A DNA stretch of 64,000 nt from JAAURS01 sp044923475 (GCF_044923475.1 NZ_CP137338.1:4960001-5024000); one strand, 5' to 3'. Positions 43,569-52,469 are shown, numbered from the stretch's first letter. The notes: generated from the sequence alone by a model not told the origin. Made by a program: numbers and translations.

Positions 43569-44306
43569 CTAGAGCCACCATACACCAAGAACGATCGCCG
43601 TTCCCGTCAGCGTAAGGTTATCGATATCCCGAAACGGTAATGCTTCGACCAGGGTGGCCGCGAGGGCGATCGCCGCCACAATGCCTGCTGTCTCGTCCAA
43701 GGGAAGGGCCAACAGTCCGAGGTGCCCAAACCATGCCAGCATTCCCCACGCAAATGCAAAGCTGCCGCCAAACATAGCAGCAGAACCCGCCCAGCTTTTA
43801 TCGGGACTGAAGGGCAGCTTGCGGGTGCCCCAACGGCGACCGATGATGTCTGCCAGCCCATCTCCACCGCACATCAGCATCAGGGCGACGATACCGACGG
43901 GCGAGGTGCGCCAAAAACAGATCGTGCAAAGGACAAAAACCAGACCGTAGTACAGCGGCCCTCGCAAAATTTCTCTGGGGTTCCCCGCGCGCGTCATAGC
44001 CGTGACTGCCGCCGGGTCCTGGAGCCAGCCTACGCCAATGGCAACAAACTGCGCGGTGATGCTGAGGGGCACTAAAGCTGCAAAATAACGGGCGCTGGCG
44101 GCAGCGCTAAACAACGGCCAACACAGCACGAACAGCGGTCCCGTCCCAATGTGAACGATCTTGCGGCTGAGTTTGGGTTCCAGCCAGCCTCGATGGGCGA
44201 TCGCATCGATCGCCCGCAGCCACAACAGCGCGAGCGCGAGGGTGATGAAAGCGGCGATCGCATCGTGCCATAGCAAAGTTTGGAACAACGGCATCTCCTC
44301 CACCAT
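43569..44306 (-). CDS. phytol kinase / dolichol-kinase-family membrane protein (VTE5-like)
   Basis: A 245-residue protein with six to seven membrane segments and the CTP-dependent lipid-kinase signatures SRKIVHIGTGPLFVL, MCGGDGLADIIGRRWG and PFSPDKSWAGSAAMFGG. In cyanobacteria and plants this family phosphorylates phytol released from chlorophyll, feeding tocopherol and chlorophyll salvage. Substrate assignment within the family is by homology only. GGDGLAD is the probable nucleotide/metal site. Confidence 0.85.
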   Translation of the reverse strand: MVEEMPLFQTLLWHDAIAAFITLALALLWLRAIDAIAHRGWLEPKLSRKIVHIGTGPLFVLCWPLFSAAASARYFAALVPLSITAQFVAIGVGWLQDPAAVTAMTRAGNPREILRGPLYYGLVFVLCTICFWRTSPVGIVALMLMCGGDGLADIIGRRWGTRKLPFSPDKSWAGSAAMFGGSFAFAWGMLAWFGHLGLLALPLDETAGIVAAIALAATLVEALPFRDIDNLTLTGTAIVLGVWWL

Positions 44307-44370
44307 TCAGCTATTTTTTCTTGCCGATAAGGTTAGGCGAAGCTGAGCGGTTTGAATCTGGTGGTCAAAA

Positions 44371-46287
44371 TTAATCGCTTTCATGAGCATTAGACCTAAG
44401 TTTGAGCTGGGCTAGGGGCCATTCCGCAGGACGACCGAAATAATATCCCTGAGCATATTCACATCCAAACTCTCCTAAGGTCTGCACTTGAGCCGTCGTC
44501 TCTACCCCTTCAGCAATCACGTAAAGCCCCATGGTATGAGCCAGTAAAACAATGGCGCGCACCAATTCTCTACTGTCCGAGTCCCCTATAAAACAGCGGT
44601 CGATTTTTAATCCGTGGAAAGCTAAGCCCTGTAAACGGCTGAGGGAGGAATATCCGGTACCAAAATCATCAATGGTGAGATGCACCTGCAAGGCTCGAAG
44701 CTGCTTCAAAATTGCCGCTGAGTGCTCGATATTGGACATGATCACGTCTTCAGTGATCTCCAATGTGAGACATCTCGGATCTAGACCCGTTTTTTGAAGG
44801 ATGGCTTGAACTTTACACACAAAGTCTGGCTGAGTAAACAGCCGACTCGATACATTAACACTCATCGTTAACAGAGGCGTTAGAGCAAACTCACGCTGCC
44901 ATTGGGCCATCTGCTGGCAAGCCGTTTGCATCATCCACTCATCAATCAAGGTAATTAAACCTGTTTCCTTGGCAACGGGTAGAAACTCTGAAGGCAATAG
45001 AATGCCCCGCTGGGGATGATGCCATCGCACCAGCGACTCAAATCCCTTAGGCGCTTGGGTTAAAAGAGAAACGATGGGCTGATAGTAAACTTCAAACTCT
45101 TGCCGCTGGATTGCTTGATACAGCTCCTGCTCTAGCTGAAACGCATCTAGTTTGCTCGTCTGCATTTCCGAGGTAAAAATACGGAAACAAGCTCCACCGT
45201 GCCGCTTCGCTTGGTACATTGCTAAATCCGCGTCGCGCAGCAATTCTTCGGGCTGCTGATACTGGGCGTGACCCAAGACAATGCCAATGCTGGCCTGAAT
45301 CATCACCTCATGGGTTTTTAGCCTAAACGGAGCCGCCAGCGCCCTTTGAATCCTTACCGCACAGGCTTCCGCCTCACTGCAATGATGGATTTCTTCTAAA
45401 AGAATGACAAATTCATCCCCTCCTAACCGCGCTAAGGTATCTTCCCGTCTCACGCAGGTTTGGAGGCGAGAGGCCATTTCCATCAGCACTCGATCTCCGG
45501 CGAAGTGGCCCAGGCTGTCATTGATCGGCTTGAACCGATCTAAATCTAGAAATAGCAAGGCAAATAATTGCTCTGGATGCCGCTGATAACCTTCCAGCAG
45601 ATGTTCCAGACGATTCAGCAGCAACGCTCGATTAGATAGCCCCGTTAGGCTGTCATGAAACGCATCGTAGCGCATTTGCTTGGCCTGCTTGCGATCGCTA
45701 ATATCCCGAATCAGCCAGCGCAGACCGACCCATTTTCCCTCTAAGTCTTCCATTGTAGAAATCGAGATTGATGAGGGGAATAGGTTATTTTCTCGCGTTC
45801 TTAGGCTCACTTCCCAGTCTGTTATAACCTGACTGACGGCCAACTGATTCAATTGAGTATGAAAATGGGCGCGATCCAATTCACTAACAAAAACGATTAA
45901 CGGTTTGCCGAGCAGATGTTCGCGGCGCAGATTGAAAAGTTTTTCTGCCGCACAGTTCGCCTCCAGAATTACCCCTAAAGGCGTTGTCACCAAGTAACCA
46001 TCTGGCGCAAATTCAAACAGCTCTAAGTAACGGAGTCTCTCGATCTCTAAAGATTGACGAGCGATCGCCAATTCCGCATTCTGAGCGTGGATTTCCTCAG
46101 TAGCGACGTGCAGTTCTTCTAACGCCACTGAAAGTTTAGTAATGGATTCGTCTTGCAGTTCTTGAGACGCGAGGGAGGAGTCCTTCGCACTTTGCTCCAG
46201 TATTTTCAGTCGCTGCTGTGCGGATTGAAGCTGTTCCTCAAAGTCGAGAATATTAAAATCAAGCCTTTTACGGTCTCTTGGATTCAT
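44371..46287 (-). CDS. PAS-GGDEF-EAL protein (c-di-GMP turnover)
   Basis: A 638-residue cytoplasmic protein. A coiled coil (residues 10-85) leads into a PAS domain (about 87-195, FEFAPDGYLVTTPLGVILEA), then GGDEF (ARLGGDEFVILLEE near residue 287, intact active site) and EAL (FESLVRW near 416, LTLEITEDVIM, IDDFGTGYSSLSRL, LKIDRCFIG). The EAL core is ESL here; the other metal and catalytic residues I checked (E in TLEITED, DD in IDDFGT, K in LKIDR) are present. It could synthesise, degrade or do both. Its start overlaps the end of the CheR-like gene in ATGA, so the two are translationally coupled. Confidence 0.9.
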   Translation of the reverse strand: MNPRDRKRLDFNILDFEEQLQSAQQRLKILEQSAKDSSLASQELQDESITKLSVALEELHVATEEIHAQNAELAIARQSLEIERLRYLELFEFAPDGYLVTTPLGVILEANCAAEKLFNLRREHLLGKPLIVFVSELDRAHFHTQLNQLAVSQVITDWEVSLRTRENNLFPSSISISTMEDLEGKWVGLRWLIRDISDRKQAKQMRYDAFHDSLTGLSNRALLLNRLEHLLEGYQRHPEQLFALLFLDLDRFKPINDSLGHFAGDRVLMEMASRLQTCVRREDTLARLGGDEFVILLEEIHHCSEAEACAVRIQRALAAPFRLKTHEVMIQASIGIVLGHAQYQQPEELLRDADLAMYQAKRHGGACFRIFTSEMQTSKLDAFQLEQELYQAIQRQEFEVYYQPIVSLLTQAPKGFESLVRWHHPQRGILLPSEFLPVAKETGLITLIDEWMMQTACQQMAQWQREFALTPLLTMSVNVSSRLFTQPDFVCKVQAILQKTGLDPRCLTLEITEDVIMSNIEHSAAILKQLRALQVHLTIDDFGTGYSSLSRLQGLAFHGLKIDRCFIGDSDSRELVRAIVLLAHTMGLYVIAEGVETTAQVQTLGEFGCEYAQGYYFGRPAEWPLAQLKLRSNAHESD

Positions 46288-48131
46288 GTTACTTCCTCCA
46301 TTAAGATAATTACACCGCGTTGCAGAACTTCATTGCCATTGAGCGGGCTAAAGCTAAGATGACATTGAATGTCTCGCCCTCTCCGATTTCTGGCCTTGAG
46401 TACCAGCTCCTGTCGCGTTGCATTCCCTTTGAGACAGTTGAGCACGGGTTCTCTCAGTTGTTCGACGGGCAACCCAATTTCCAGTCCTAGCAGGGACTGT
46501 CCCTTCACTTCCTCTGCCCGTAGCCCCCAAAGATCTTCTACTCTAGGGTTCCAAGTGAGAATATTGAACTGGCGATCGATCGCAATTACGCCTAGGCTCA
46601 GACTCGCAAAAATAGAACTGACAAAAGCATTGGCCTCGTTGAGTTCATCCGTGCGTTGCTGTAGCTCTGCGTTGATAGTCTGTAATTCTTCATTGGTAGA
46701 CTGAAGCTCTTCATTCATGGTCTCCAGTTTTTCATTGCTAGATTGAAGTTCTTCATTGGTCGTTTCCAGTTCCTCATTAGTGGATTGAAGTTCTTCGTTG
46801 GTGGTTTCTAACTCTTCATTGCTGGACTGAAGCTCTTCATTAGACGTTTCCAGCTCCTGATTAGAATGCTGGAGTGCTTCCTGGAGATCGTGGTAATGGG
46901 TGACATCTACAAAGGTGATGCTTACGCCCAGGAGTTCGTCATTTTCGTCTGCTAAGGGATTAAACTGCACATCTAGAGACTGGGCGCAATGGTCTGGAAA
47001 ATTCCGCACCACATCATTGATGATGACCAGATGACGCTCTCGGTATACCTGGTCAATGTGCGAGCGTAGCTCTAGGGGACGGTACGAAATTTCTAAATCC
47101 TGCAAGGGACGACCCAGATCCATCAGGTTAAGCTTAAACATAGACCGTGCTGCCGCATTTGCTAGCACCAAAATGCCGTCGAAGTTGACAATAATCTGCG
47201 CCATAGGAAGCGACTCAAAGGCCAATTCCCGCAGATAGATGTAGTTCTCCAGAGCGTTGCTGGGTGGGTCTTCAAAGATCTGAACCTTCGCGAGAAGGGG
47301 GTCGCGTCGATTTTTCTGGGACACCCGACGAAAAATGCGGTGTTGCAGACTGATAGGGATGAACGAATTGGTATGGGTCAGCAACATTTCTGCCTTGCCC
47401 AAAAGTAAAACACCCGCAGAATTGAGGGCAAAGTGAAAACGCTTGAGAACCTTAGCCTGGGTTTCGGCATTAAAGTACATGAGGGTATTGCGGCACACCA
47501 ATAGGTCAAGGCGAGAAATTGGCGCATCCTGGAGCAGATCGTGGCGACCGAAGATCACCGACCGACGTAATTCGGGATGGAAGATGTACTGGTCTCCCGC
47601 TGGCTCAAAAAATTGCGTCTGGAATGCCTGTGGGACAGACTTAATCTCTCTAGCGCTGTAGATCGATTGACGAGCATGCAAAAGAGCCTCTTCATCCACG
47701 TCTGTAGCATAGATTTTGACGCGCTGTCGGAATGATTCGATGCCCAGCATATGGGCAAAAATCATCGCTAGCGTATAGGCTTCTTCCCCAGAGGCGCATC
47801 CCGCACTCCAAATTCGAATGCGCGATTGGGCTGGCTTTTCGTTCAGGAGATGAGGAATGGTCTCAGTTTGGAGATAGTTCCAAGCGCTCGCATCCCGAAA
47901 AAAGGCAGTGACGTTGATCAAGATTGTATTGAAAAGCAGGGAGAATGCCTCTGGATGGACTTCTAAGTAGTCCTGATAATCTTTGTAATTCTCAAGCGCA
48001 TGGAACTGCATTTGCCTTTGCACGCGACGGGTGAGGCTGGCTCGCTTATAGCCTGAAAAGTCAAAGCCCCGCGACTGCCTCAGGTAATCCAACAGCTCAT
48101 CAAAAGAGCGGTGGTCGTCATTTATTTTCAT
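46284..48131 (-). CDS. CheR-type methyltransferase with PAS domains and long coiled coil
   Basis: Residues 1-270 are a CheR SAM methyltransferase: N-terminal helical part (RGFDFSGYKRASLTRRVQRQ), SAM motif IRIWSAGCASGEEAYTLAM and the block RLDLLVCRNTLMYF. A PAS domain (about 300-400) precedes a regular heptad repeat of the type NEELQSS/NEELETT over about 70 residues, and then a second PAS (SLGVIAIDRQFNILTWNP, about 510-615). The layout matches the CheR-PAS-coiled-coil part of the large CheB-CheR-PAS-histidine kinase fusions, here without the kinase. It is followed, overlapping, by the GGDEF-EAL gene and preceded by a separate CheB gene. Confidence 0.9.
   Translation of the reverse strand: MKINDDHRSFDELLDYLRQSRGFDFSGYKRASLTRRVQRQMQFHALENYKDYQDYLEVHPEAFSLLFNTILINVTAFFRDASAWNYLQTETIPHLLNEKPAQSRIRIWSAGCASGEEAYTLAMIFAHMLGIESFRQRVKIYATDVDEEALLHARQSIYSAREIKSVPQAFQTQFFEPAGDQYIFHPELRRSVIFGRHDLLQDAPISRLDLLVCRNTLMYFNAETQAKVLKRFHFALNSAGVLLLGKAEMLLTHTNSFIPISLQHRIFRRVSQKNRRDPLLAKVQIFEDPPSNALENYIYLRELAFESLPMAQIIVNFDGILVLANAAARSMFKLNLMDLGRPLQDLEISYRPLELRSHIDQVYRERHLVIINDVVRNFPDHCAQSLDVQFNPLADENDELLGVSITFVDVTHYHDLQEALQHSNQELETSNEELQSSNEELETTNEELQSTNEELETTNEELQSSNEKLETMNEELQSTNEELQTINAELQQRTDELNEANAFVSSIFASLSLGVIAIDRQFNILTWNPRVEDLWGLRAEEVKGQSLLGLEIGLPVEQLREPVLNCLKGNATRQELVLKARNRRGRDIQCHLSFSPLNGNEVLQRGVIILMEEVT
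46680..46870 (-). repeat. tandem heptad-coding repeats in the CheR-like gene
   Basis: About nine copies of a 21-bp unit coding for NEELQS(S/T) or NEELET(T/S) alternate on the minus strand, giving a 42-bp higher-order period. The units differ at silent positions, so this is a coding coiled coil kept by selection and not a young DNA duplication. Confidence 0.75.
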
Positions 48132-48414
48132 TTCCTCGTATTCAACCAGCGTTCTTTTGCTAGGCTAGCTAGGATAAAATTTTGGCTGAGTAAAGATTTT
48201 AAGATTTGACAGCACTATTTTTTTATCCCGATCGCACCTCTATAATAGTCTCTAGCGCTATTAGTTTCTAACCTCAGAGACTATTGCAGTTACAGCATTA
48301 TGACTTGAGCAAAGCCGATCGAAGAAGCGCAACCTTACAAAAAATCGACCTCACCGCCTCAAGCAAAATCCTACAGCCCTGGCGGGCAAAGAACCTCAGG
48401 CTCAGATGTTATTC
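48132..48414. other. gap between cheB-like and cheR-like genes with perfect inverted repeat
   Basis: 283 bp, no gene. AATAGTCTCT (48244-48253) and AGAGACTATT (48276-48285) are a perfect 10-bp inverted repeat with a 22-base loop; a TATAAT box lies at 48241. It could be a terminator for the CheB gene or an operator for the CheR gene. Confidence 0.4.
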
Positions 48415-48999
48415 TTAGAACATGCAGACCAAAGACATCAGCGCATCTGTAATTTGGGGGAGAGGTAACACAAAATCTACGAGTCCCGTTTGAATCGCAG
48501 CACTGGGCATCCCAAAAAACTCCGATGTTTCTTTATCTTGCGCAATTGCAATGCCTCCCATTTTGTGGATCGCCTGCACTCCTATGGCGCCGTCATTCCC
48601 AGTCCCACTCAGAACTACGGCGATCGCCCGGTCTTTGTAGCTAGCCGCCACGGACTCAAATAGTAAATCCGCCGAGGGCCGCAGAAAATGCACTAGCGCG
48701 GTTTGGGTTAAGGACAGCGTTTTATCTGGGCTAACCAGAAGATGGCGATTGGGCGGTGCAATATAAACGGTTCCAGGGTCGATCGCATCCCCTTGCTCTG
48801 CCTGCTTGACGTGTAGGGCTGTTTTCCGGCTCAGAATATCCGCCATGAGCGATCGATGTTGGGGGGCAAGGTGTTGCACAATGGCGATCGCAGCAGGAAA
48901 GTTAGCAGGCAAATTTTCCAGAATCTGGCCGATCGCGCTGAGTCCCCCCGCAGAGGCAGCTAACGCCACAATATCGTAGGCTGGCTTCGGAAAATTCAT
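48415..48999 (-). CDS. stand-alone CheB methylesterase domain
   Basis: A 194-residue CheB catalytic domain without a receiver. The catalytic triad positions are visible: Ser in LAASAGGLSAIGQI (about residue 16), His in VQHLAPQHRS and Asp in GTGNDGAIG; the oxyanion and substrate loops FFGMPSAAI are conserved. It would hydrolyse glutamyl methyl esters on a chemoreceptor or on an unknown target, opposing the downstream CheR-like enzyme. I prefer the ATG at 48997-48999; an in-frame TTG four codons earlier is less likely. Confidence 0.88.
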   Translation of the reverse strand: MNFPKPAYDIVALAASAGGLSAIGQILENLPANFPAAIAIVQHLAPQHRSLMADILSRKTALHVKQAEQGDAIDPGTVYIAPPNRHLLVSPDKTLSLTQTALVHFLRPSADLLFESVAASYKDRAIAVVLSGTGNDGAIGVQAIHKMGGIAIAQDKETSEFFGMPSAAIQTGLVDFVLPLPQITDALMSLVCMF

Positions 49000-49287
49000 G
49001 GTTAGTCTCAAGGTTTTCCATCTCTTTTGACCCTAAACGGACAAACATGATGAAAATAAGACTTATGCTGTCTCAATGGACTCGTAAAAGCTGTGACTAA
49101 TGCTATTCTAGCCTTCCCGATAGATTAGCTGCGGGGGATGCGTCCCTCTAACCCACCTCCAATCGCGCGCGCTTGCCCGCCCCTAGTGAGGACGATCGCC
49201 ATGGCTCAGGTAGCTCGATCGCTGCCCGGATAGGATGCTTCCGGCAATATTAGGGAGCATAAAAAACCTTAAAAGGAGGTTTGAGTC
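49000..49287. promoter_or_regulatory. divergent promoter region
   Basis: About 290 bp between divergent genes; no ORF is supported. Just before the rightward gene is AAAAGGAGG, a very strong Shine-Dalgarno eight bases before the ATG at 49288. Confidence 0.45.
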
Positions 49288-49581
49288 ATGAAAAAGTTAA
49301 CGGTTGCGCTCATTTCGCTCGCAACCCTCGGGCTGGGGATAGCAGTTCCCCTTCAAGCGAAAGCCGAACCCTTCCACTTCGAACACTCTGGATTCTCGAT
49401 TAACCTAGGTCATAGATTCCAGCGTCAGTACGACGTTTACTATCGGGATGACCGCTATGACGACGAATGGCGCTTTGCAGGCTCCTACCGATCTTGGAAG
49501 GATGCGAACTATGCCGCTCGCAAGCTCGAACGTCGGGGCTATATCGCTCAGATCGAACCTCGGTTTCATTCCCGTTGGTAG
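49288..49581 (+). CDS. small secreted protein of unknown function
   Basis: A 97-residue protein with a clean Sec signal peptide (MKKLTVALISLATLGLG, cleavage near QAKAEP at residue 27). The mature part is rich in Tyr, Arg and Asp (YYRDDRYDDEWRFAGSY) and ends with a helix-turn like SWKDANYAARKLERRGYIAQIEPR, which resembles short SPOR-like or other small periplasmic modules. It has an ideal ribosome-binding site, so it is probably highly translated. I do not recognise a family. Confidence 0.75.
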   Translation: MKKLTVALISLATLGLGIAVPLQAKAEPFHFEHSGFSINLGHRFQRQYDVYYRDDRYDDEWRFAGSYRSWKDANYAARKLERRGYIAQIEPRFHSRW

Positions 49582-49660
49582 GGTTGCGCTCCCGCACTCA
49601 TAGGTCTCTCAGGCAACCGATTGCCGCTTACTGTCCGACCAGTTTTAGCGCTGCGCTCCG

Positions 49661-49675
49661 TTCCCTTGAAGGGAA
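49661..49675. promoter_or_regulatory. 15-bp palindrome before the M48 peptidase gene
   Basis: TTCCCTTGAAGGGAA is a perfect palindrome around a central G, 36 bp before the peptidase start. It could be an operator or part of a small terminator of the preceding secreted-protein gene; I cannot tell which. Confidence 0.3.
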
Positions 49676-49711
49676 TGCCACAATAAAAAGAGACCTATGG
49701 GGTAAGGAGCT

Positions 49712-50530
49712 ATGACGATCGATAAGGTCCCCTTTGTAGGGTTAAAAGCCGACCAGTTTCGCCATCCCCTCGACCTTGAGGCAACCTTGGCCTTTAAGCA
49801 ACTGCCTGGATGGGATTGGGTCGTGCGGAGCATCCTCGGTTCTGTTGCGGAGCAAGCATTGTACTTAGACAATATCGGCTCTGGATTGCTGGTGGGCAAG
49901 CAGCAGCTTCCAGAACTCCACCATTTGCTCCTAGAAGCCTGTCAGATTCTGGACCTAGAACCCCCGCAGCTTTACATTCGTCAAAATCCCGCGCCCAATG
50001 CCTATACGTTGGCCATCCGTGGCAAGCAGCCTTTCATCGTGCTGCATGCGTCCCTGCTCGATCTGTTGAACCCAGCCGAAATCCAAGCCGTGATCGCTCA
50101 CGAGTTAGGCCACCTCAAGTGCGACCATGGCGTTTACCTGACCCTGGCAAACATAATGGTCGTAGCGGCAGGCCAACTCCCCTACTGGGGCGGCCTTATC
50201 GCTCAAAACCTGCAGCAGCAGCTCTTGAATTGGGTGAGGTGCGCGGAATTTACCTGCGATCGCGCGGGTTTGCTCGTCAGCCAAGACCCTAACGTCATGA
50301 TTTCCGTGCTGATGAAACTGACGGGAGGGTCCCCCACCCTTGCGCCGCAGTTAAATGCGGATGCATTTCTAGCCCAAGCTAGAGCCTACACCCAAGCTGG
50401 CGACGATTTGAGCGTCCTCTGGAAGACGCTTCAGACCGCTCAATTAACCCATCCGCTCCCTGTGTTACGGGCCAGTGCCATCGATCGGTGGGCCAACAGC
50501 AAAGCCTATCGAGATCTGCTGTGCCGCTAG
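49712..50530 (+). CDS. M48-family metallopeptidase
   Basis: A zinc peptidase of 272 residues. The HExxH motif is AHELGHLKCDH (about residues 129-139) and the third ligand Glu is in CAEFTCDRAGLL (about 178), as in HtpX/Ste24 relatives. The preceding helix LLNPAEIQAVI is typical. One hydrophobic stretch follows the motif (ANIMVVAAGQLPYWGGLIA), so it may be membrane-associated. Such enzymes take part in membrane-protein quality control; the substrate here is unknown. Confidence 0.9.
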   Translation: MTIDKVPFVGLKADQFRHPLDLEATLAFKQLPGWDWVVRSILGSVAEQALYLDNIGSGLLVGKQQLPELHHLLLEACQILDLEPPQLYIRQNPAPNAYTLAIRGKQPFIVLHASLLDLLNPAEIQAVIAHELGHLKCDHGVYLTLANIMVVAAGQLPYWGGLIAQNLQQQLLNWVRCAEFTCDRAGLLVSQDPNVMISVLMKLTGGSPTLAPQLNADAFLAQARAYTQAGDDLSVLWKTLQTAQLTHPLPVLRASAIDRWANSKAYRDLLCR

Positions 50531-50678
50531 CCCCCAATCGATCCTGCAAAGGCACGACAGTCCTGTATTTCAGGAGCCGCCGCCGTCTCCAGCGCAGTTG
50601 ACCCCAATAGCGGGGCATGATAAAACTATGTTCCTGGTCTCCCTGTTCGATCGCCCAAAGCCCTAAGGTTTGCCCTCT

Positions 50679-51461
50679 ATGTACGCTCAGTTTAGAAGCC
50701 AATATCCGATGGGTAGCCTGATTTCAGAACTGCTCAACATCCACGAGGGCAAATACATCGTTAAGGCCATCATTCAAGTGGGCGGGTCTACTCTCGCAAC
50801 GGGCCTATCGGCAGCAACCAGTATCGAGCAGGCCGAAGATCAGGCTCGGGTGCGTGCTTTGGTCGTGCTTGGAATTGACGATCGCCCCTATGCGACTCAG
50901 GCACAAATTGTCAACTCAGGGCCAGAAGAGCCTGCTGCCCGCACTCAGGCAAGGCTGGCAGCGCCCGCCGCTGAGTTTTTGCCCCTGAACGAAGCGACGT
51001 TTCAACATTCGGTGGATGTGGATTGGGCGATCGCCGATCGCGCTGCTCGGTCCTTCCAAGCGCCAGAACAGCAGCAGCTGGCCTGGTTCGAACGCAATGC
51101 CGTCGAGCCGGAACCGCATGTCCCGCAACGCTCCAGTCGGCACTCAGATCGAGAAATCGCTCCGCCCCAAGCTGAGGCTCCCTCACCTCCCGCGTTTGCA
51201 CCTCAGCGAGAAAGCAGCCCTCGCCCTCGAGGAGAACGGCACGAGGCAGCCGCTGCAATTGCAGCACCAATCGACCTTTCCGACATCATTGCCCATACGG
51301 ACGTCGAACTCAAGCGCCTCGGCTGGACGAATGCCCAGGGGCGTCGTTATTTGGAGCAGACCTACGGCAAGCGATCGCGACAGCACCTCAGCGATGCAGA
51401 ACTCATAGAATTTTTAGATCATCTTAAAACTCAGCCTACTCCTGGAAAACCCTCGCTTTAA
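50679..51461 (+). CDS. conserved hypothetical protein with two terminal domains
   Basis: From the ATG at 50679 the N-terminal 60 residues form a compact domain (LISELLNIHEGKYIVKAI, then TGLSAATSIEQAEDQARVRAL). A low-complexity middle rich in A, P, R, E follows. The last 60 residues form a second conserved block (LSDIIAHTDVELKRLGW, RRYLEQTYGKRSRQHLSDAE) that looks like a small helical nucleic-acid-binding module. I recognise it as a layout seen in cyanobacteria but cannot assign a function. An in-frame TTG three codons upstream is less likely as start. Confidence 0.65.
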   Translation: MYAQFRSQYPMGSLISELLNIHEGKYIVKAIIQVGGSTLATGLSAATSIEQAEDQARVRALVVLGIDDRPYATQAQIVNSGPEEPAARTQARLAAPAAEFLPLNEATFQHSVDVDWAIADRAARSFQAPEQQQLAWFERNAVEPEPHVPQRSSRHSDREIAPPQAEAPSPPAFAPQRESSPRPRGERHEAAAAIAAPIDLSDIIAHTDVELKRLGWTNAQGRRYLEQTYGKRSRQHLSDAELIEFLDHLKTQPTPGKPSL

Positions 51462-51721
51462 AACGCTATCCTGGAAGTCTAGAGGGAACCTTAAAATTTT
51501 CAGCTGCGGCGATTCAACCGTTAGACTGAGGACAGACTACCTTCGTCGTCAAACCAGATAAAAAAATTTACGCAGTGCAAAATGCGTTACGCTGTCACGG
51601 TCTCAAACGGTGTAAGATGCACGTCAACGCTTACATCCGGTCAATATAGGATAGCTTTAATAAACGGTTGGGGAGGCCATCATGAAGGACTGCGCTGGTA
51701 AGCAAAGTCTGAGGAGGCTAA
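51462..51721. other. gap upstream of CPP1-like gene with small ORF starts
   Basis: A region without a large gene, including the start of the first small ORF described below. No terminator is evident after the upstream gene. Confidence 0.35.
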
Positions 51722-51798
51722 ATGCTCGATCGTTCCTTCCGATTTTTCCATCATTTCAGCAGTTCTCAATCGATCTCGTCAATCTACTCTCTCGCTAA
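51682..51798 (+). CDS. candidate 38-residue upstream ORF
   Basis: ATG at 51682 with GGGAGG five bases upstream; encodes MKDCAGKQSLRRLNARS and ends NLLSR. The sequence is not obviously protein-like, but the ribosome-binding site is ideal. It overlaps the next small ORF in another frame, so both would act as leader peptides for the downstream gene if they are translated. Confidence 0.3.
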   Translation: MKDCAGKQSLRRLNARSFLPIFPSFQQFSIDLVNLLSR

Positions 51799-51829
51799 TC
51801 TGGAAGGGCCATGGAAGACAAGCGCATGA
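51722..51829 (+). CDS. candidate 35-residue upstream ORF, coupled to CPP1-like gene
   Basis: ATG at 51722 with GAGGAGG four bases upstream; encodes MLDRSFRFFHHFSSSQS and ends in GPWKTSA. Its TGA (51827-51829) overlaps an ATG of the CPP1-like frame at 51826-51828 in ATGA, the layout of translationally coupled genes. The Ser/His/Phe-rich sequence has no recognised domain. Confidence 0.35.
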   Translation: MLDRSFRFFHHFSSSQSISSIYSLANLEGPWKTSA

Positions 51830-52455
51830 GCGAACAAAACCCCTACGTGAAACTGGAAGTTCCAGAGGATGCTTCCTTTGAAGAAATTCAAAGCGCTCGC
51901 GATCGCCTCGTCGAGCGCCATCCCAACGACGAACGGGCGCGCCAAGAGATCGAAGCAGCCTACGATGCCATTTTGATGGATCGGCTGCGCAAGCGCCAAG
52001 AAGGGAAAATTACGGTGCCGGAAGGCATCCGATTTGCGGAAAAGTTAGCCGAAAAGTCTTCTAAGACGGCGACTCTTGCCAAGGTCCCGGAGTCGCCCGC
52101 TTGGCTCCAGCAAACCCTCGATCGGCCCAGCGTGACGGAAGTTTTAGTCTCGGCTGGCTTTTTCACGACCTTAGGCACCATTGCGGTGTTGAATCCGGGT
52201 TCTAACCCCAACAAGCCTGAAGACTCTTTAGCCTTTTTGGTCGCGCTCGGCGTTGGCTTTACGATGTACTGGCTCAATCGCAAAGAGCAGCGGCTGGGTC
52301 GCGCCTTTTTGCTGACGATCGGCACGCTGATTTTTGGGGGATTGCTGACCGTCTTTCTCCTGCAATTTGTGCCGCCTGTTGGTCTCCCCTCCACGACCCT
52401 GGTGACTTTGGCGATTTTGTTCTTGTTTTGGTTGGTCAGTTCTTTTCTGCGCTAG
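51826..52455 (+). CDS. CPP1-like membrane chaperone (J-like domain)
   Basis: The N-terminal half is a J-like domain (MSEQNPYVKLEVPEDASF, then IEAAYDAILMDRLRKRQ) lacking the HPD motif: it reads ERHPNDERA. Three to four membrane helices follow in the C-terminal 110 residues. This is the cyanobacterial/chloroplast CPP1 family, which in plants stabilises protochlorophyllide oxidoreductase. I place the start at 51826, where MSEQNPY begins and where an upstream small ORF ends in an ATGA overlap; an ATG at 51811 would add five residues. Confidence 0.85.
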   Translation: MSEQNPYVKLEVPEDASFEEIQSARDRLVERHPNDERARQEIEAAYDAILMDRLRKRQEGKITVPEGIRFAEKLAEKSSKTATLAKVPESPAWLQQTLDRPSVTEVLVSAGFFTTLGTIAVLNPGSNPNKPEDSLAFLVALGVGFTMYWLNRKEQRLGRAFLLTIGTLIFGGLLTVFLLQFVPPVGLPSTTLVTLAILFLFWLVSSFLR

Positions 52456-52469
52456 CGCGGCCCGCGCTG

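Noticed and set aside
46680..46870. Short regular repeats considered as CRISPR or DNA satellite
   Set aside because: There are no unique spacers; the 21-bp units encode a heptad coiled coil in a continuous CheR-family frame.
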